This document shows, in pieces, positions 21,974-33,115 of a stretch of DNA of 64,000 bases (position 1 is its first letter; each line of letters opens with the position of its first letter). This stretch comes from Brachyhypopomus gauderio (lineage: Eukaryota > Chordata > Actinopteri > Gymnotiformes > Hypopomidae), in NCBI RefSeq assembly GCF_052324685.1, contig NC_135213.1:41698700-41762699 (forward strand), given 5' to 3'. Under the pieces are notes generated by a model. That model did not search any database. It was not told the DNA's origin and worked only from the letters and a program-made list of their open reading frames with translations. The translations under genes were made by a program, and so were the position numbers.

Positions 21974-22556
21974 GCAGAAGCTTTTTGAAAAGATTGACGA
22001 GCCCCCAAAAGATGCTCAAACGCTCTTTCCTTATTCACTCGCATGCTGAGCACACCCCCTACCTGAAAATAGTATTGGCACATGACTCTTACAGGTCATC
22101 CCTAGTTGATTCAAGCTGTGCTTTTTCTTTTGTAAATTCGCGTGTACACAGCAAGTTGTGTTGCATCCAATTCAATTCTCTCCACTGACCGTTCAGTCAA
22201 TACCTTGATGGCGTCTGTATTGACACCTCTACTGAGACATCAAGCTGCCTCTTTTGAGCATGTTCGCTCCCAGATCAAACTGCAGTGTCGTGGTGCCAAC
22301 ACAGAATAATGGACCACGTCGGACACTTTTCACTTTTGATTCTTTTTGATTCACTTTTGATGACACGCTTTTGAATACCTGATCACCTGGAATTGGTACC
22401 AGCTTGAAGTTAATAGTGAGTAGACTTATGGAGATTCATTTATTTGAATTTTCTTCTCAAGCCATTTGCAACTCAGAAGCAATGACACTTGTGCACTCAT
22501 CATTGAGCTTGAGGAAGTCCAAGGAATTGATCTCTATGTTACTCTCACTCCGCCGA

Positions 22557-22638
22557 GCTGCGATGGCCGAGAGGTTAAGGCGTTGGACTTGAAATCCAAT
22601 GGGGTTTCCCCGCGCAGGTTCGACTCCTGCTTGCAGCG
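22557..22638 (+). tRNA. tRNA-Ser(TGA)
   Basis: Consensus body, B-type flanks. Confidence 0.97.
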
Positions 22639-23042
22639 TGAGTGTCTTGTTGGGCGTGTGGAAAGAGAGACTGTGCTCTCTTCCTGCTAGCCAGTTTTAA
22701 ATATGCTTCTCATGCCATTTGCAACTTTGTGCTGCCAAACTTTAGCAGTCCTAACTGATCCTGAAATAGTCCCAGGAATTGAGTTACAAATGGCTGCTTC
22801 GTCGTTACAATGTGTTGGCATGGAAATGCAGTGGGGTCTCTTACAGCGTAGAGGATTAACTTGCCTCTCTAATGTGATTTGTGATGAGACCTTATGCCAC
22901 CAGTGGGGAGAGCTTGCACTCACAGGTGCTTCATCCAAAGATCTTCATGCAACATAGTGATGTCTTGTTTCAGGTAAAAGAAAAAGTGCCACATTCTTTC
23001 ATGGCCGGTCACTGGTTGCTCCGCCTTGCGCTAAAAGAGGGT

Positions 23043-23114
23043 CTCCCCGTCGGGGAATCGAACCCCGGTCTTCCGCGTGACAGGCGGAGATACTATCCAC
23101 TATACTAACGAGGA
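23043..23114 (-). tRNA. tRNA-Asp(GTC)
   Basis: Consensus body in a B unit with CATAGTGATG. It is the last tRNA-Asp before the deletion fusion, and the next is 2.8 kb away. Confidence 0.97.
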
Positions 23115-23876
23115 CACGTGCTGTGTCTCGCAGTGATGCTGAGTCAGGTGACGTGCACTTGTCCCCTTGATTTTAAAGTACTCTGAATCATTGTGCCTGC
23201 AAGGAGGTGGTAAAAAGAACACATTGTGGTGATATTGACTCACTGTTGCCACTCCTCTTTTACCATCGTCAGTTTGTGGACTTATGATAGGAAAAACTCA
23301 AAGAATCTTGGTGACCTACAGGTTTGATTCATCTGCCTTCCTAGTTAAGTCATGCGAACCATTTGCTGCAAAATTGGCTTTAGCTACATTGGCAATTCAT
23401 TTTGTCTTCGTATTCCAGTGCATTGTACCGAACTGCAATATCCATCTTAGATCAACTGAGATTTTGCATTTCTCTCTTTCCCACATGCAAGTTCTGAATT
23501 TCTTGGCACACATTACTGCTTTGCATCTACTAAAAGCACTCCAGAGAAAGCTTCACTTCATACCTTCATGAGGTAGGTGTCGTTTGTACTTGTATTTTGG
23601 TGGTATTTTTGTTTTTTTTTTGTTTGTGTGCGTTGTTTGTCTACTCTTGGAACATCCTGTGATTGGTTAGGGTAGGATTAGAGTTTAATTACGTTGGCCT
23701 CAGATTCTGGTTAATTCCAGGCTTCTTGTGCTAACCTTGTTGTTTGTTAGCTGTTGTTGGCAGTAATTAGTTGCTGCAGGTGCACTTGCCGCCATGCTCC
23801 AAGGAGTGAATTGGGGGCGGATACATTTTTTCTCCAGCTTTGTTAGTTCTTCCTCAGCCTCGCTTCTTCTTTCCTA

Positions 23877-23949
23877 GCCTCGTTAGCGCAGTAGGTAGCG
23901 CGTCAGTCTCATAATCTGAAGGTTGTGAGTTCGACCCTCACACGGGGCA
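23877..23949 (+). tRNA. tRNA-Met(CAT), C48T
   Basis: Variable region GGTTGTGAG in place of GGTCGTGAG, changing C48 of the G15-C48 tertiary pair. This is the common A-type allele. Confidence 0.95.
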
Positions 23950-24532
23950 GCAGAAGCTTTTTGAAAAGATTGACGAGCCCCCAAAAGATGCTCAAACGCT
24001 CTTTCCTTATTCACTCGCATGCTGAGCACACCCCCTACCTGAAAATAGTATTGGCACATGACTCTTACAGGTCATCCCTAGTTGATTCAAGCTGTGCTTT
24101 TTCTTTTGTAAATTCGCGTGTACACAGCAAGTTGTGTTGCATCCAATTCAATTCTCTCCACTGACCGTTCAGTCAATACCTTGATGGCGTCTGTATTGAC
24201 ACCTCTACTGAGACATCAAGCTGCCTCTTTTGAGCATGTTCGCTCCCAGATCAAACTGCAGTGTCGTGGTGCCAACACAGAATAATGGACCACGTCGGAC
24301 ACTTTTCACTTTTGATTCTTTTTGATTCACTTTTGATGACACGCTTTTGAATACCTGATCACCTGGAATTGGTACCAGCTTGAAGTTAATAGTGAGTAGA
24401 CTTATGGAGATTCATTTATTTGAATTTTCTTCTCAAGCCATTTGCAACTCAGAAGCAATGACACTTGTGCACTCATCATTGAGCTTGAGGAAGTCCAAGG
24501 AATTGATCTCTATGTTACTCTCGCTCCGCCGA

Positions 24533-24614
24533 GCTGCGATGGCCGAGAGGTTAAGGCGTTGGACTTGAAATCCAATGGGGTTTCCCCGCGCAGGTTCGAC
24601 TCCTGCTTGCAGCG
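24533..24614 (+). tRNA. tRNA-Ser(TGA)
   Basis: Consensus body. Its 3' flank ends at the deletion junction near 24680, 66 bp downstream, where the usual TTTT is still present. Confidence 0.97.
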
Positions 24615-24670
24615 TGAGTGTCTTGTTGGGCGTGTGGAAAGAGAGAGTGTGCTCTCTTCCTGCTAGCCAG

Positions 24671-24690
24671 TTTTAAATATGGTATGCTCC
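24671..24690. other. Deletion fusion between two array units
   Basis: The sequence TTTTAAATAT of the Ser-Asp spacer joins through GGT to ATGCTCCAAGG from upstream of the next tRNA-Met. About 1,086 bp are lost, including one tRNA-Asp. Two extra bases (GT) at the joint suggest end joining, not homologous exchange. Left side is A type, right side B type. Confidence 0.9.
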
Positions 24691-24766
24691 AAGGAGTGAA
24701 TTGGGGGCGGATACATTTTTTCTCCAGCTTTGTTAGTTCTTCCTCAGCCTCGCTTCTTCTTTACTA

Positions 24767-24839
24767 GCCTCGTTAGCGCAGTAGGTAGCGCGTCAGTCTC
24801 ATAATCTGAAGGTCGTGAGTTCGACCCTCACACGGGGCA
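24767..24839 (+). tRNA. tRNA-Met(CAT)
   Basis: Consensus body in a truncated B-type unit, only 890 bp after the previous tRNA-Met. Confidence 0.97.
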
Positions 24840-25422
24840 GCAGAAGCTTTTTGAAAAGATTGACGAGCCCCCAAAAGATGCTCAAACGCTCTTTCCTTAT
24901 TCACTCGCATGCTGAGCACACCCCCTACCTGAAAATAGTATTGGCACATGACTCTTACAGGTCATCCCTAGTTGATTCAAGCTGTGCTTTTTCTTTTGTA
25001 AATTCGCGTGTACACAGCAAGTTGTGTTGCATCCAATTCAATTCTCTCCACTGACCGTTCAGTCAATACCTTGATGGCGTCTGTATTGACACCTCTACTG
25101 AGACATCAAGCTGCCTCTTTTGAGCATGTTCGCTCCCAGATCAAACTGCAGTGTCGTGGTGCCAACACAGAATAATGGACCACGTCGGACACTTTTCACT
25201 TTTGATTATTTTTGATTCACTTTTGATGACACGCTTTTGAATACCTGATCACCTGGAATTGGTACCAGCTTGAAGTTAATAGTGAGTAGACTTATGGAGA
25301 TTCATTTATTTGAATTTTCTTCTCAAGCCATTTGCAACTCAGAAGCAATGACACTTGTGCACTCATCATTGAGCTTGAGGAAGTCCAAGGAATTGATCTC
25401 TATGTTACTCTCACTCCGCCGA

Positions 25423-25504
25423 GCTGCGATGGCCGAGAGGTTAAGGCGTTGGACTTGAAATCCAATGGGGTTTCCCCGCGCAGGTTCGACTCCTGCTTGC
25501 AGCG
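25423..25504 (+). tRNA. tRNA-Ser(TGA)
   Basis: Consensus body with B-type flanks, 890 bp after the previous tRNA-Ser with no tRNA-Asp between them. Confidence 0.97.
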
Positions 25505-25908
25505 TGAGTGTCTTGTTGGGCGTGTGGAAAGAGAGACTGTGCTCTCTTCCTGCTAGCCAGTTTTAAATATGCTTCTCATGCCATTTGCAACTTTGTGCTG
25601 CCAAACTTTAGCAGTCCTAACTGATCCTGAAATAGTCCCAGGAATTGAGTTACAAATGGCTGCTTCGTCATTACAATGTGTTGGCATGGAAATGCAGTGG
25701 GGTCTCTTACAGCGTAGAGGATTAACTTGCCTCTCTAATGTGATTTGTGATGAGACCTTATGCCACCAGTGGGGAGAGCTTGCACTCACAGGTGCTTCAT
25801 CCAAAGATCTTCATGCAACATAGTGATGTCTTGTTTCAGGTAAAAGAAAAAGTGCCACATTCTTTCATGGCCGGTCACTGGTTGCTCCGCCTTGCGCTAA
25901 AAGAGGGT

Positions 25909-25980
25909 CTCCCCGTCGGGGAATCGAACCCCGGTCTTCCGCGTGACAGGCGGAGATACTATCCACTATACTAACGAGGA
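25909..25980 (-). tRNA. tRNA-Asp(GTC)
   Basis: Consensus body, B-type unit with CATAGTGATG. Confidence 0.97.
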
Positions 25981-26742
25981 CACGTGCTGTGTCTCGCAGT
26001 GATGCTGAGTCAGGTGACGTGCACTTGTCCCCTTGATTTTAAAGTACTCTGAATCATTGTGCCTGCAAGGAGGTGGTAAAAAGAACACATTGTGGTGATA
26101 TTGACTCACTGTTGCCACTCCTCTTTTACCATCGTCAGTTTGTGGACTTATGATAGGAAAAACTCAAAGAATCTTGGTGACCTACAGGTTTGATTCATCT
26201 GCCTTCCTAGTTAAGTCATGCGAACCATTTGCTGCAAAATTGGCTTTAGCTACATTGGCAATTCATTTTGTCTTCGTATTCCAGTGCATTGTACCGAACT
26301 GCAATATCCATCTTAGATCAACTGAGATTTTGCATTTCTCTCTTTCCCACATGCAAGTTCTGAATTTCTTGGCACACATTACTGCTTTGCATCTACTAAA
26401 AGCACTCCAGAGAAAGCTTCACTTCATACCTTCATGAGGTAGGTGTCGTTTGTACTTGTATTTTGGTGGTATTTTTGTTTTTTTTTTGTTTGTGTGCGTT
26501 GTTTGTCTACTCTTGGAACATCCTGTGATTGGTTAGGGTAGGATTAGAGTTTAATTACGTTGGCCTCAGATTCTGGTTAATTCCAGGCTTCTTGTGCTAA
26601 CCTTGTTGTTTGTTAGCTGTTGTTGGCAGTAATTAGTTGCTGCAGGTGCACTTGCCGCCATGCTCCAAGGAGTGAATTGGGGGCGGATACATTTTTTCTC
26701 CAGCTTTGTTAGTTCTTCCTCAGCCTCGCTTCTTCTTTCCTA

Positions 26743-26815
26743 GCCTCGTTAGCGCAGTAGGTAGCGCGTCAGTCTCATAATCTGAAGGTTGTGAGTTCGA
26801 CCCTCACACGGGGCA
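26743..26815 (+). tRNA. tRNA-Met(CAT), C48T
   Basis: A-type allele with GGTTGTGAG. Confidence 0.95.
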
Positions 26816-27398
26816 GCAGAAGCTTTTTGAAAAGATTGACGAGCCCCCAAAAGATGCTCAAACGCTCTTTCCTTATTCACTCGCATGCTGAGCACACCCC
26901 CTACCTGAAAATAGTATTGGCACATGACTCTTACAGGTCATCCCTAGTTGATTCAAGCTGTGCTTTTTCTTTTGTAAATTCGCGTGTACACAGCAAGTTG
27001 TGTTGCATCCAATTCAATTCTCTCCACTGACCGTTCAGTCAATACCTTGATGGCGTCTGTATTGACACCTCTACTGAGACATCAAGCTGCCTCTTTTGAG
27101 CATGTTCGCTCCCAGATCAAACTGCAGTGTCGTGGTGCCAACACAGAATAATGGACCACGTCGGACACTTTTCACTTTTGATTCTTTTTGATTCACTTTT
27201 GATGACACGCTTTTGAATACCTGATCACCTGGAATTGGTACCAGCTTGAAGTTAATAGTGAGTAGACTTATGGAGATTCATTTATTTGAATTTTCTTCTC
27301 AAGCCATTTGCAACTCAGAAGCAATGACACTTGTGCACTCATCATTGAGCTTGAGGAAGTCCAAGGAATTGATCTCTATGTTACTCTCGCTCCGCCGA

Positions 27399-27480
27399 GC
27401 TGCGATGGCCGAGAGGTTAAGGCGTTGGACTTGAAATCCAATGGGGTTTCCCCGCGCAGGTTCGACTCCTGCTTGCAGCG
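27399..27480 (+). tRNA. tRNA-Ser(TGA)
   Basis: Consensus body. The piggyBac element begins 62 bp downstream, right at the TTTT that would end transcription; the TTTT itself survives at 27537-27540. Confidence 0.97.
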
Positions 27481-29395
27481 TGAGTGTCTTGTTGGGCGTG
27501 TGGAAAGAGAGAGTGTGCTCTCTTCCTGCTAGCCAGTTTTAACACTAGAAGTCCCTGAAATTTCAACCACCCCCCTGAAGTCCCAAAAGAGGGTCCAAAG
27601 AACCTTAGTCCAAACTGACACCTCTGGTGGCTCCAATTAACATCCATTCATTTGCAAAAGTGCCCATTGCCTGAGGAATCAGCAGGGGGGAGAAGAGCTG
27701 AACTTGCCTCCAGTGTTATGTAAATGAGGCGTGTGTCAGGTATGGGTGGTTCCTGCTGAAAGCTTGCACCTCCTTGGCTGCCATATGAGACTGTGCAAGA
27801 TCTCTTGCAAGAAGTCTCCTCATCTACAGAACCATATGTTTGAGATTTGATTTGTGAAAGGTTGAAATAATGTGAAATTGACACAAACATAATATTTGAA
27901 TTATAATGGCATATAGGTGGCATATTGATTAGTCAAAATGGCTCTGATATTTTTAACCTTATTTTAAGTAGTTTTGTCTTTTGAAAAACTGCTAATAGGT
28001 AAAAATGTTTTTACATAAATGTATACAAAAAACCCTCAGCTACTTGAAATAGAATAATATTATTGAGCAATTTTAACTTATCAAGATCAAGATTTTGCAG
28101 TGTGTCTCTTCCAAATACAGCCATAACCAGCAAACAAAAAATAGGAAATTTAGGAAATCTTACCAAAAGAGATATCACTACTACAGATTTTCACTACTCT
28201 CTGAAAACTAACAATGTGTTGTGTGTGACATTTGTGACCCTAGGCTTGAAAATTGCTTTATATGGGCTTTTCAAACTTTTTTTTTTTGGCCCACCTCCAC
28301 CCTTTCACCTTTGGAGGACAACTTTGTTTTCATGTAAGGATCAAAAGAAAACAATTCTGTATAATACAGTACAATAGTGATAAAAACAATTGGAGTTAGG
28401 TGAACCATACAGGACAGGAGAGAAAAGAGGGGGAGAGAAAGTAAAAAGGGAAAAGACAGAAGAGCAGAAAAAACAGCTCAAATGATTCACCAACTGCTGC
28501 TACTAAATGAAGAGCAGAAAGTAAGACATACAGCACAAATGACTGATGTATGTGTGTGTGAGTGTGTGTGTTTATGTAAGTGCAACATAGGATAAATGTA
28601 CAGAATGTACTTATTAGCAAGGCCCCAGAGGCCAGAGGCAGGCAGAGAAAGACCAGGGAACCCCACCCGCCCACGGCCCCTCCAGGATCATGTCCAAAGC
28701 CTGCTGTGTACTGGAAACCTTTGCTATCCTTGCTTCTCAGTCAACAGAGTAAGTGAAATGTGTGGTGACATGAATTTTCATCCACATGTAGGTGGCTACA
28801 GTCATCTTTTTCTTTATTATAAAACTGACACAGACATTATTTGAACTATAATTCCAAAACATCTCAAGTCTGCCTCCTTTGTACTAATTTTGGATTTTTT
28901 TCTCACTGCAAAAGGTGACATGATTATTGGTCAAAATAGCTAAAGTTCAGATTTCTCTGAAAGGGTATTTTCTTCTCCGTCTGAGTCAATGGATCAACAT
29001 AGCTCACACTATCACCCATCCCCCCGTCTACCTAGAAGTGGCTGCATGACAAAGGATGGCCTCATGGCCTCATGATCCAAAATACCTTAGCACTGGCTTT
29101 TGGCAGGCTCAGGTAGAAATGTAGTAATGTTAGTAATGTTTTTCTTCTAAAAAAGATAAGTGGGTTCAAAATAACAATTTTTGAAAAAAATTACCAAATT
29201 AATTGTGTTGATCCACCTCAAAAAAGGTCATGCAAAAGTCTGTAAGCTGGTCCTGAGTGTGTCTGCCCATCCCCCAGCTGCATTGTTGTGCAGGGGACAT
29301 GCATAAGGTGAGAGAGGCAGTCAGAGGGCCTGGCTGTGAGCAGCAGCTACAGAGGACATGATGTAAGTTTAGAAATATATACAATAAAGTTGAAA

Positions 29396-29689
29396 TGTTC
29401 TCAACAGAGCACTCACATACAATTATCCACTCAGTCTGCCACTCCCTCATTTGGGGAGAAAGCTACACTATTGTGGCTATGCCCCAGACAATTTTTTAAT
29501 CATGGAGGGGTCTGAAATTTTTGTCTTAGGTGCATGTCCTCACTGTATTGGAATATTTTATTGTCTGAGTGAAAGAGAAACAAAATGGGGTCACTAAAGT
29601 GGGAATAGCCACAGTACTGTAGCTTTCTCCCCAAATGAGGGACTGGCAGACTGGGTAGATAGTTGTATGTGAATGCTCTGATGAGAACA
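29396..29689. repeat. Inverted repeat inside the piggyBac element
   Basis: Arms 29396-29483 and 29599-29689 are inverse copies of about 90 bp, roughly 88% alike by eye, around a spacer of about 115 bp. Both contain CTCATTTGGGGAGAAAGCTA or its inverse. The right arm abuts the cysteine-rich fragment, so the left arm is a displaced inverted copy of sequence from upstream of it. Confidence 0.85.
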
Positions 29690-29692
29690 CTC

Positions 29693-29809
29693 ATGAACAA
29701 TTGTGCAAATGTGAGATGTGTCGACTGCTACAGATACACGTGTGGCAAATGTACCAGGGAGATACCCTGGCAGTGCCAGGCATGTTCTGACAGACTGCTG
29801 AAGTGCTAG
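29693..29809 (+). pseudogene. Remnant of piggyBac transposase C-terminal cysteine-rich domain
   Basis: A 38-residue open stretch ending in TAG contains the spaced cysteines NCANVRCVDCYRYTCGKC and WQCQAC, then LLKC. This is the pattern of the C-terminal zinc-binding domain that helps piggyBac transposases bind their ends. The frame is closed by a stop at 29660-29662, so the catalytic part is not attached. Reading it as piggyBac fits the TTAA site and terminal repeats. Confidence 0.75.
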
Positions 29810-29832
29810 TCACACAAGAAGGACATACCACT

Positions 29833-29834
<2 letters not shown>

Positions 29835-29868
<34 letters not shown>
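29835..29868. repeat. (CA)n microsatellite
   Basis: 34 bp of CA repeat just after the cysteine-rich fragment in the piggyBac element. Confidence 0.95.
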
Positions 29869-29869
<1 letters not shown>

Positions 29870-30769
29870 CCCTGCACTGCAGCCTATTGTAAATATGTGT
29901 GGAATTGTTTTATTCCTTGTATTTTTTGTATAATTTTATGGCAATAATAAAAAGCATGGAACATAAAAAAGCATGGAAACATAACAGTTGTTCTTTTGTA
30001 TGTTTCTCATGCTGAAATTTCAGTCCTCCTGACTTAGACACAAATGCTTCTGGTCATTACTCACATGTACCTGGCTATAAAATTTCTAATTTTCTATTTA
30101 AAATATTAAAAAACAATTTATTGTTTGTGCTTTGTTGCTCAGATAAAACTAAACTATATACAATATATATAACCTTTATATTATAAAATACAATAAACTG
30201 AATAGAACTAACTAAATGGCTAAACTCAATGAAAAACAACAATTAGTTGTGAGCTGAAGCATGCCCCCTCCTGTGGTGCGCCAGTAATTGCCTTATTTAC
30301 AGAACAAAAGTGCCTGCTCGCAGCTGATAATAGGGTGTTATCTAAAATCCTTCAGTTCTCTCGACCCTTCTCTGGGTTCCGATGGTAGAAGTGTTGAAAG
30401 ACCCTTCTCTGGGACTTCTAGTGTTAAATATGCTTCTCATGCCATTTGCAACTTTGTGCTGCCAAACTTTAGCAGTCCTAACTGATCCTGAAATAGTCCC
30501 AGGAATTGAGTTACAAATGGCTGCTTCGTCGTTACAATGTGTTGGCATGGAAATGCAGTGGGGTCTCTTGCAGCGTAGAGGATTAACTTGCCTCTCTAAT
30601 GTGATTTGTGATGAGACCTTATGCCACCAGTGGGGAGAGCTTGCACTCACAGGTGCTTCATCCAAAGATCTTCATGCAACATAGCGATGTCTTGTTTCAG
30701 GTAAAAGAAAAAGTGCCACATTCTTTCATGGCCGGTCACTGGTTGCTCCGCCTTGCGCTAAAAGAGGGT

Positions 30770-30841
30770 CTCCCCGTCGGGGAATCGAACCCCGGTCTTC
30801 CGCGTGACAGGCGGAGATACTATCCACTATACTAACGAGGA
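30770..30841 (-). tRNA. tRNA-Asp(GTC)
   Basis: Consensus body. It belongs to the unit whose tRNA-Ser is at 27399 and is now 3.3 kb from it because of the piggyBac insertion. Confidence 0.97.
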
Positions 30842-31605
30842 CACGTGCTGTGTCTCGCAGTGATGCTGAGTCAGGTGACGTGCACTTGTCCCCTTGATTT
30901 TAAAGTACTCTGAATCATTGTGCCTGCAAGGAGGTGGTAAAAAGAACACATTGTGGTGATATTGACTCACTGTTGCCACTCCTCTTTTACCATCGTCAGT
31001 TTGTGGACTTATGATAGGAAAAACTCAAAGAATCTTGGTGACCTACAGGTTTGATTCATCTGCCTTCCTAGTTAAGTCATGCAAACCATTTGCTGCAAAA
31101 TTGGCTTTAGCTACATTGGCAATTCATTTTGTCTTTGTATTCCAGTGCATTGTACCGAACTGCAATATCCATCTTAGATCAACTGAGATTTTGCATTTCT
31201 CTCTTTCCCACATGCAAGTTCTGAATTTCTTGGCACACATTACTGCTTTGCATCTACTAAAAGCACTCCAGAGAAAGCTTCACTTCATACCTTCATGAGG
31301 TAGGTGTCGTTTGTACTTGTATTTTGGTGGTATTTTAGTTTTTTTTTTTTGTTTGTGTGCGTTGTTTGTCTACTCTTGGAACATCCTGTCATTGGTTAGG
31401 GTAGGATTAGAGTTTAATTACGTTGGCCTCAGATTCTGGTTAATTCCAGGCTTCTTGTGCTAACCTTGTTGTTTGTTAGCTGTTGTTGGCAGTAATTAGT
31501 TGCTGCAGGTGCACTTGCCGCCATGCTCCAAGGAGTGAATTGGGGGCGGATACATTTTTTCTCCAGCTTTGTTAGTTCTTCCTCAGCCTCGCTTCTTCTT
31601 TCCTA

Positions 31606-31618
31606 GCCTCGTTGGCGC
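31606..31618 (+). pseudogene. 5' stub of interrupted tRNA-Met, second insertion
   Basis: GCCTCGTTGGCGC followed at once by the second Dada-like element, the same break base as at 6174. Confidence 0.92.
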
Positions 31619-31860
31619 TCATTGTCGACTGTCAGTCGAGGTAATTCTAGGTAACTCTTGGTAGCGATATCCAATCATCTTTCAGCCTGCTACCAGAATG
31701 ATATCAAGAATTGGCCAATCGTTGGCCTTATCGCTATCAAGAATAGCTCGACAGACTGAATGAACCAATCACAAGACGTATCGCTTCCAAGAATGGGCGA
31801 TGACGACACGGTGTCAAATGCCAATCGCGAGCGTCTCACAGCGCTCCTCAGAATTTAAGT

Positions 31861-31895
31861 TATATAGGCGGGTTTTAGGGGAGAGTTATATTCAG
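31861..31895 (+). promoter_or_regulatory. TATA box and initiator of the transposase gene, copy 2
   Basis: TATATA at 31861-31866 and TTCAGTT with candidate start A at 31894, identical to copy 1. Confidence 0.65.
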
Positions 31896-31979
31896 TTCAA
31901 CATTAACTTTCGTAGCTGGTCTGCGCTCGTTTCTTATACATTCTCGGACACGGACCTTTCGACGTCTACAAAGAAAAAT
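31894..31979 (+). other. Untranslated first exon of the transposase gene, copy 2
   Basis: Donor GTAAGT at 31980. The acceptor CACAG ends at 33112, three bases before the ATG, so a complete 5' intron of 1.13 kb is predicted here, unlike in copy 1. Confidence 0.6.
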
Positions 31980-32410
31980 GTAAGTATAAATATAAACGTA
32001 TTAAGTGTGCTAGCTTAGTAGGTTTTGTTAACGGCGCATCGCGCTATGCAAGATTACTATCCACCGTAATTCAGCTGCATTTATATACGTAGTATTGACT
32101 TAACTCTATGATATCTATTTTTATGGAACGAAGAAAAATGTATGTGTAAATATAAACGTATTAATTGTGTAGATAAAGTGTGCTAGCTTAGTGGCTTTGC
32201 AAGATTACTATCCACCGTAATTCAGCTGCATTTATATACGTAGTATTGACTTAACTCTATGATATCTATTTTTATGGAACGAAGAAAAATGTATGTGTAA
32301 ATATAAACGTATTAATTGTGTAGATAAAGTGTGCTAGCTTAGTGGCTTTGCAAGATTACTATCCACCGTAATTCAGCTGCATTTATATACGTAGTATTGA
32401 CTTAACTCTG
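31971..32410. repeat. Tandem repeats of about 150 bp in the 5' intron, copy 2
   Basis: Repeats begin with AAGAAAAATG at 31971, 32131 and 32282. Confidence 0.85.
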
Positions 32411-32528
32411 ATATCTGAACGCCATATCAACCACTTAGTCATAGCATCGGGGCTTAACCACCTTGCAACCACTTTTTGATGACAAAACGGCATTTACATT
32501 CACCTGGGAAAAGTACAACTGCTTTTAA

Positions 32529-32970
32529 AACCAGAAGTCCCAGTAATTTCAACTATAGAGTTTAGAAAGACTTAGTCCAGATGTGCAAATGTGGCCATTG
32601 CCTGGCATTTACATTCACCTGGGAAAAGTCCTGAAAGGGTCAAAAGACCCTTAATCCAGACTGACTACCCTGATGGCTCCAAATCAATATCTCTTCATTT
32701 GCAAATGTGGCCATTGCCTGGCATTTACATTCACCTGGGAAAAGCCCTGAAAGGGTCAAAAGACCCTTAATCCAGACTGACTACCCTGATGGCTCCAAAT
32801 CAATATCTCTTCATTTGCAAATGTGGCCATTGCCTGGCATTTACATTCACCTGGGAAAAGCCCTGAAAGGGTCAAAAGACCCTTAATCCAGACTGACTAC
32901 CCTGATGGCTCCAAATCAATATCTCTTCATTTGCAAATGTAGCCATGACCCTTCTCTGGGACTTCTAGTG
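32529..32970. mobile_element. piggyBac-type MITE in the 5' intron, copy 2
   Basis: Same 442-bp insertion between TTAA sites as in copy 1, including the three 116-bp internal repeats. Confidence 0.7.
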
Positions 32971-33115
32971 TTAAATGTTCATGGACATGTTTTATTTATT
33001 CATTTATTCTCTGAATTATTTGTTTTTACACTTTTACATGTTCCAATAATACTTCATAATAAATAATAATTATTATAATAATTATAACTATTTAATAATA
33101 CTCTATTCACAGACC

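Larger units (their letters stand above)
15975..27542. repeat. tRNA tandem array, block 2
   Basis: The array resumes in the 3' part of the interrupted tRNA-Met. Full units begin at about 17716, 19691, 21669, 23647 and 26511. The 23647 unit is fused near 24680 to the middle of the next one, so one tRNA-Asp is missing. The last unit is split at TTAA (27539-27542) by a piggyBac element. The units at 17716 and 21669 are B type and those at 23647 and 26511 are A type. The unit at 19691 resembles unit 1 of block 1 (extra C in CTACCCTG, CAACAG after tRNA-Met, GTGAACTTG). Confidence 0.95.
27543..30423. mobile_element. piggyBac-superfamily element in the array
   Basis: 2,881 bp between duplicated TTAA sites (27539-27542 and 30424-30427); uninterrupted units read AGTTTTAAATATG here. 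Terminal inverted repeats are CACTAGAAGTCCC and its inverse GGGACTTCTAGTG. A near copy of the right end lies just inside (30364-30395), and GAAGTCCC recurs inside the left end (27576). TTAA targeting and these ends mark piggyBac. A cysteine-rich transposase tail survives at 29693-29809, but no long transposase frame remains, so the element is non-autonomous. The rest (27660-29390) is AT-rich and holds nothing I recognise. Confidence 0.85.
30424..31618. repeat. tRNA tandem array, block 3 (rest of the unit split by piggyBac, plus a new unit start)
   Basis: Starts with the duplicated TTAA and continues the unit interrupted at 27542, including its tRNA-Asp. It carries the GCAAACC and CTTTGTATTCC variants that elsewhere precede B units. 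The next unit begins at about 31374 and runs into the second tRNA-Met insertion. Confidence 0.95.

Noticed and set aside
27660-29390. Coding exons in the middle of the piggyBac element
   Set aside because: Only short frames in AT-rich sequence; none shows a catalytic DDD pattern or continuity with the cysteine-rich tail.
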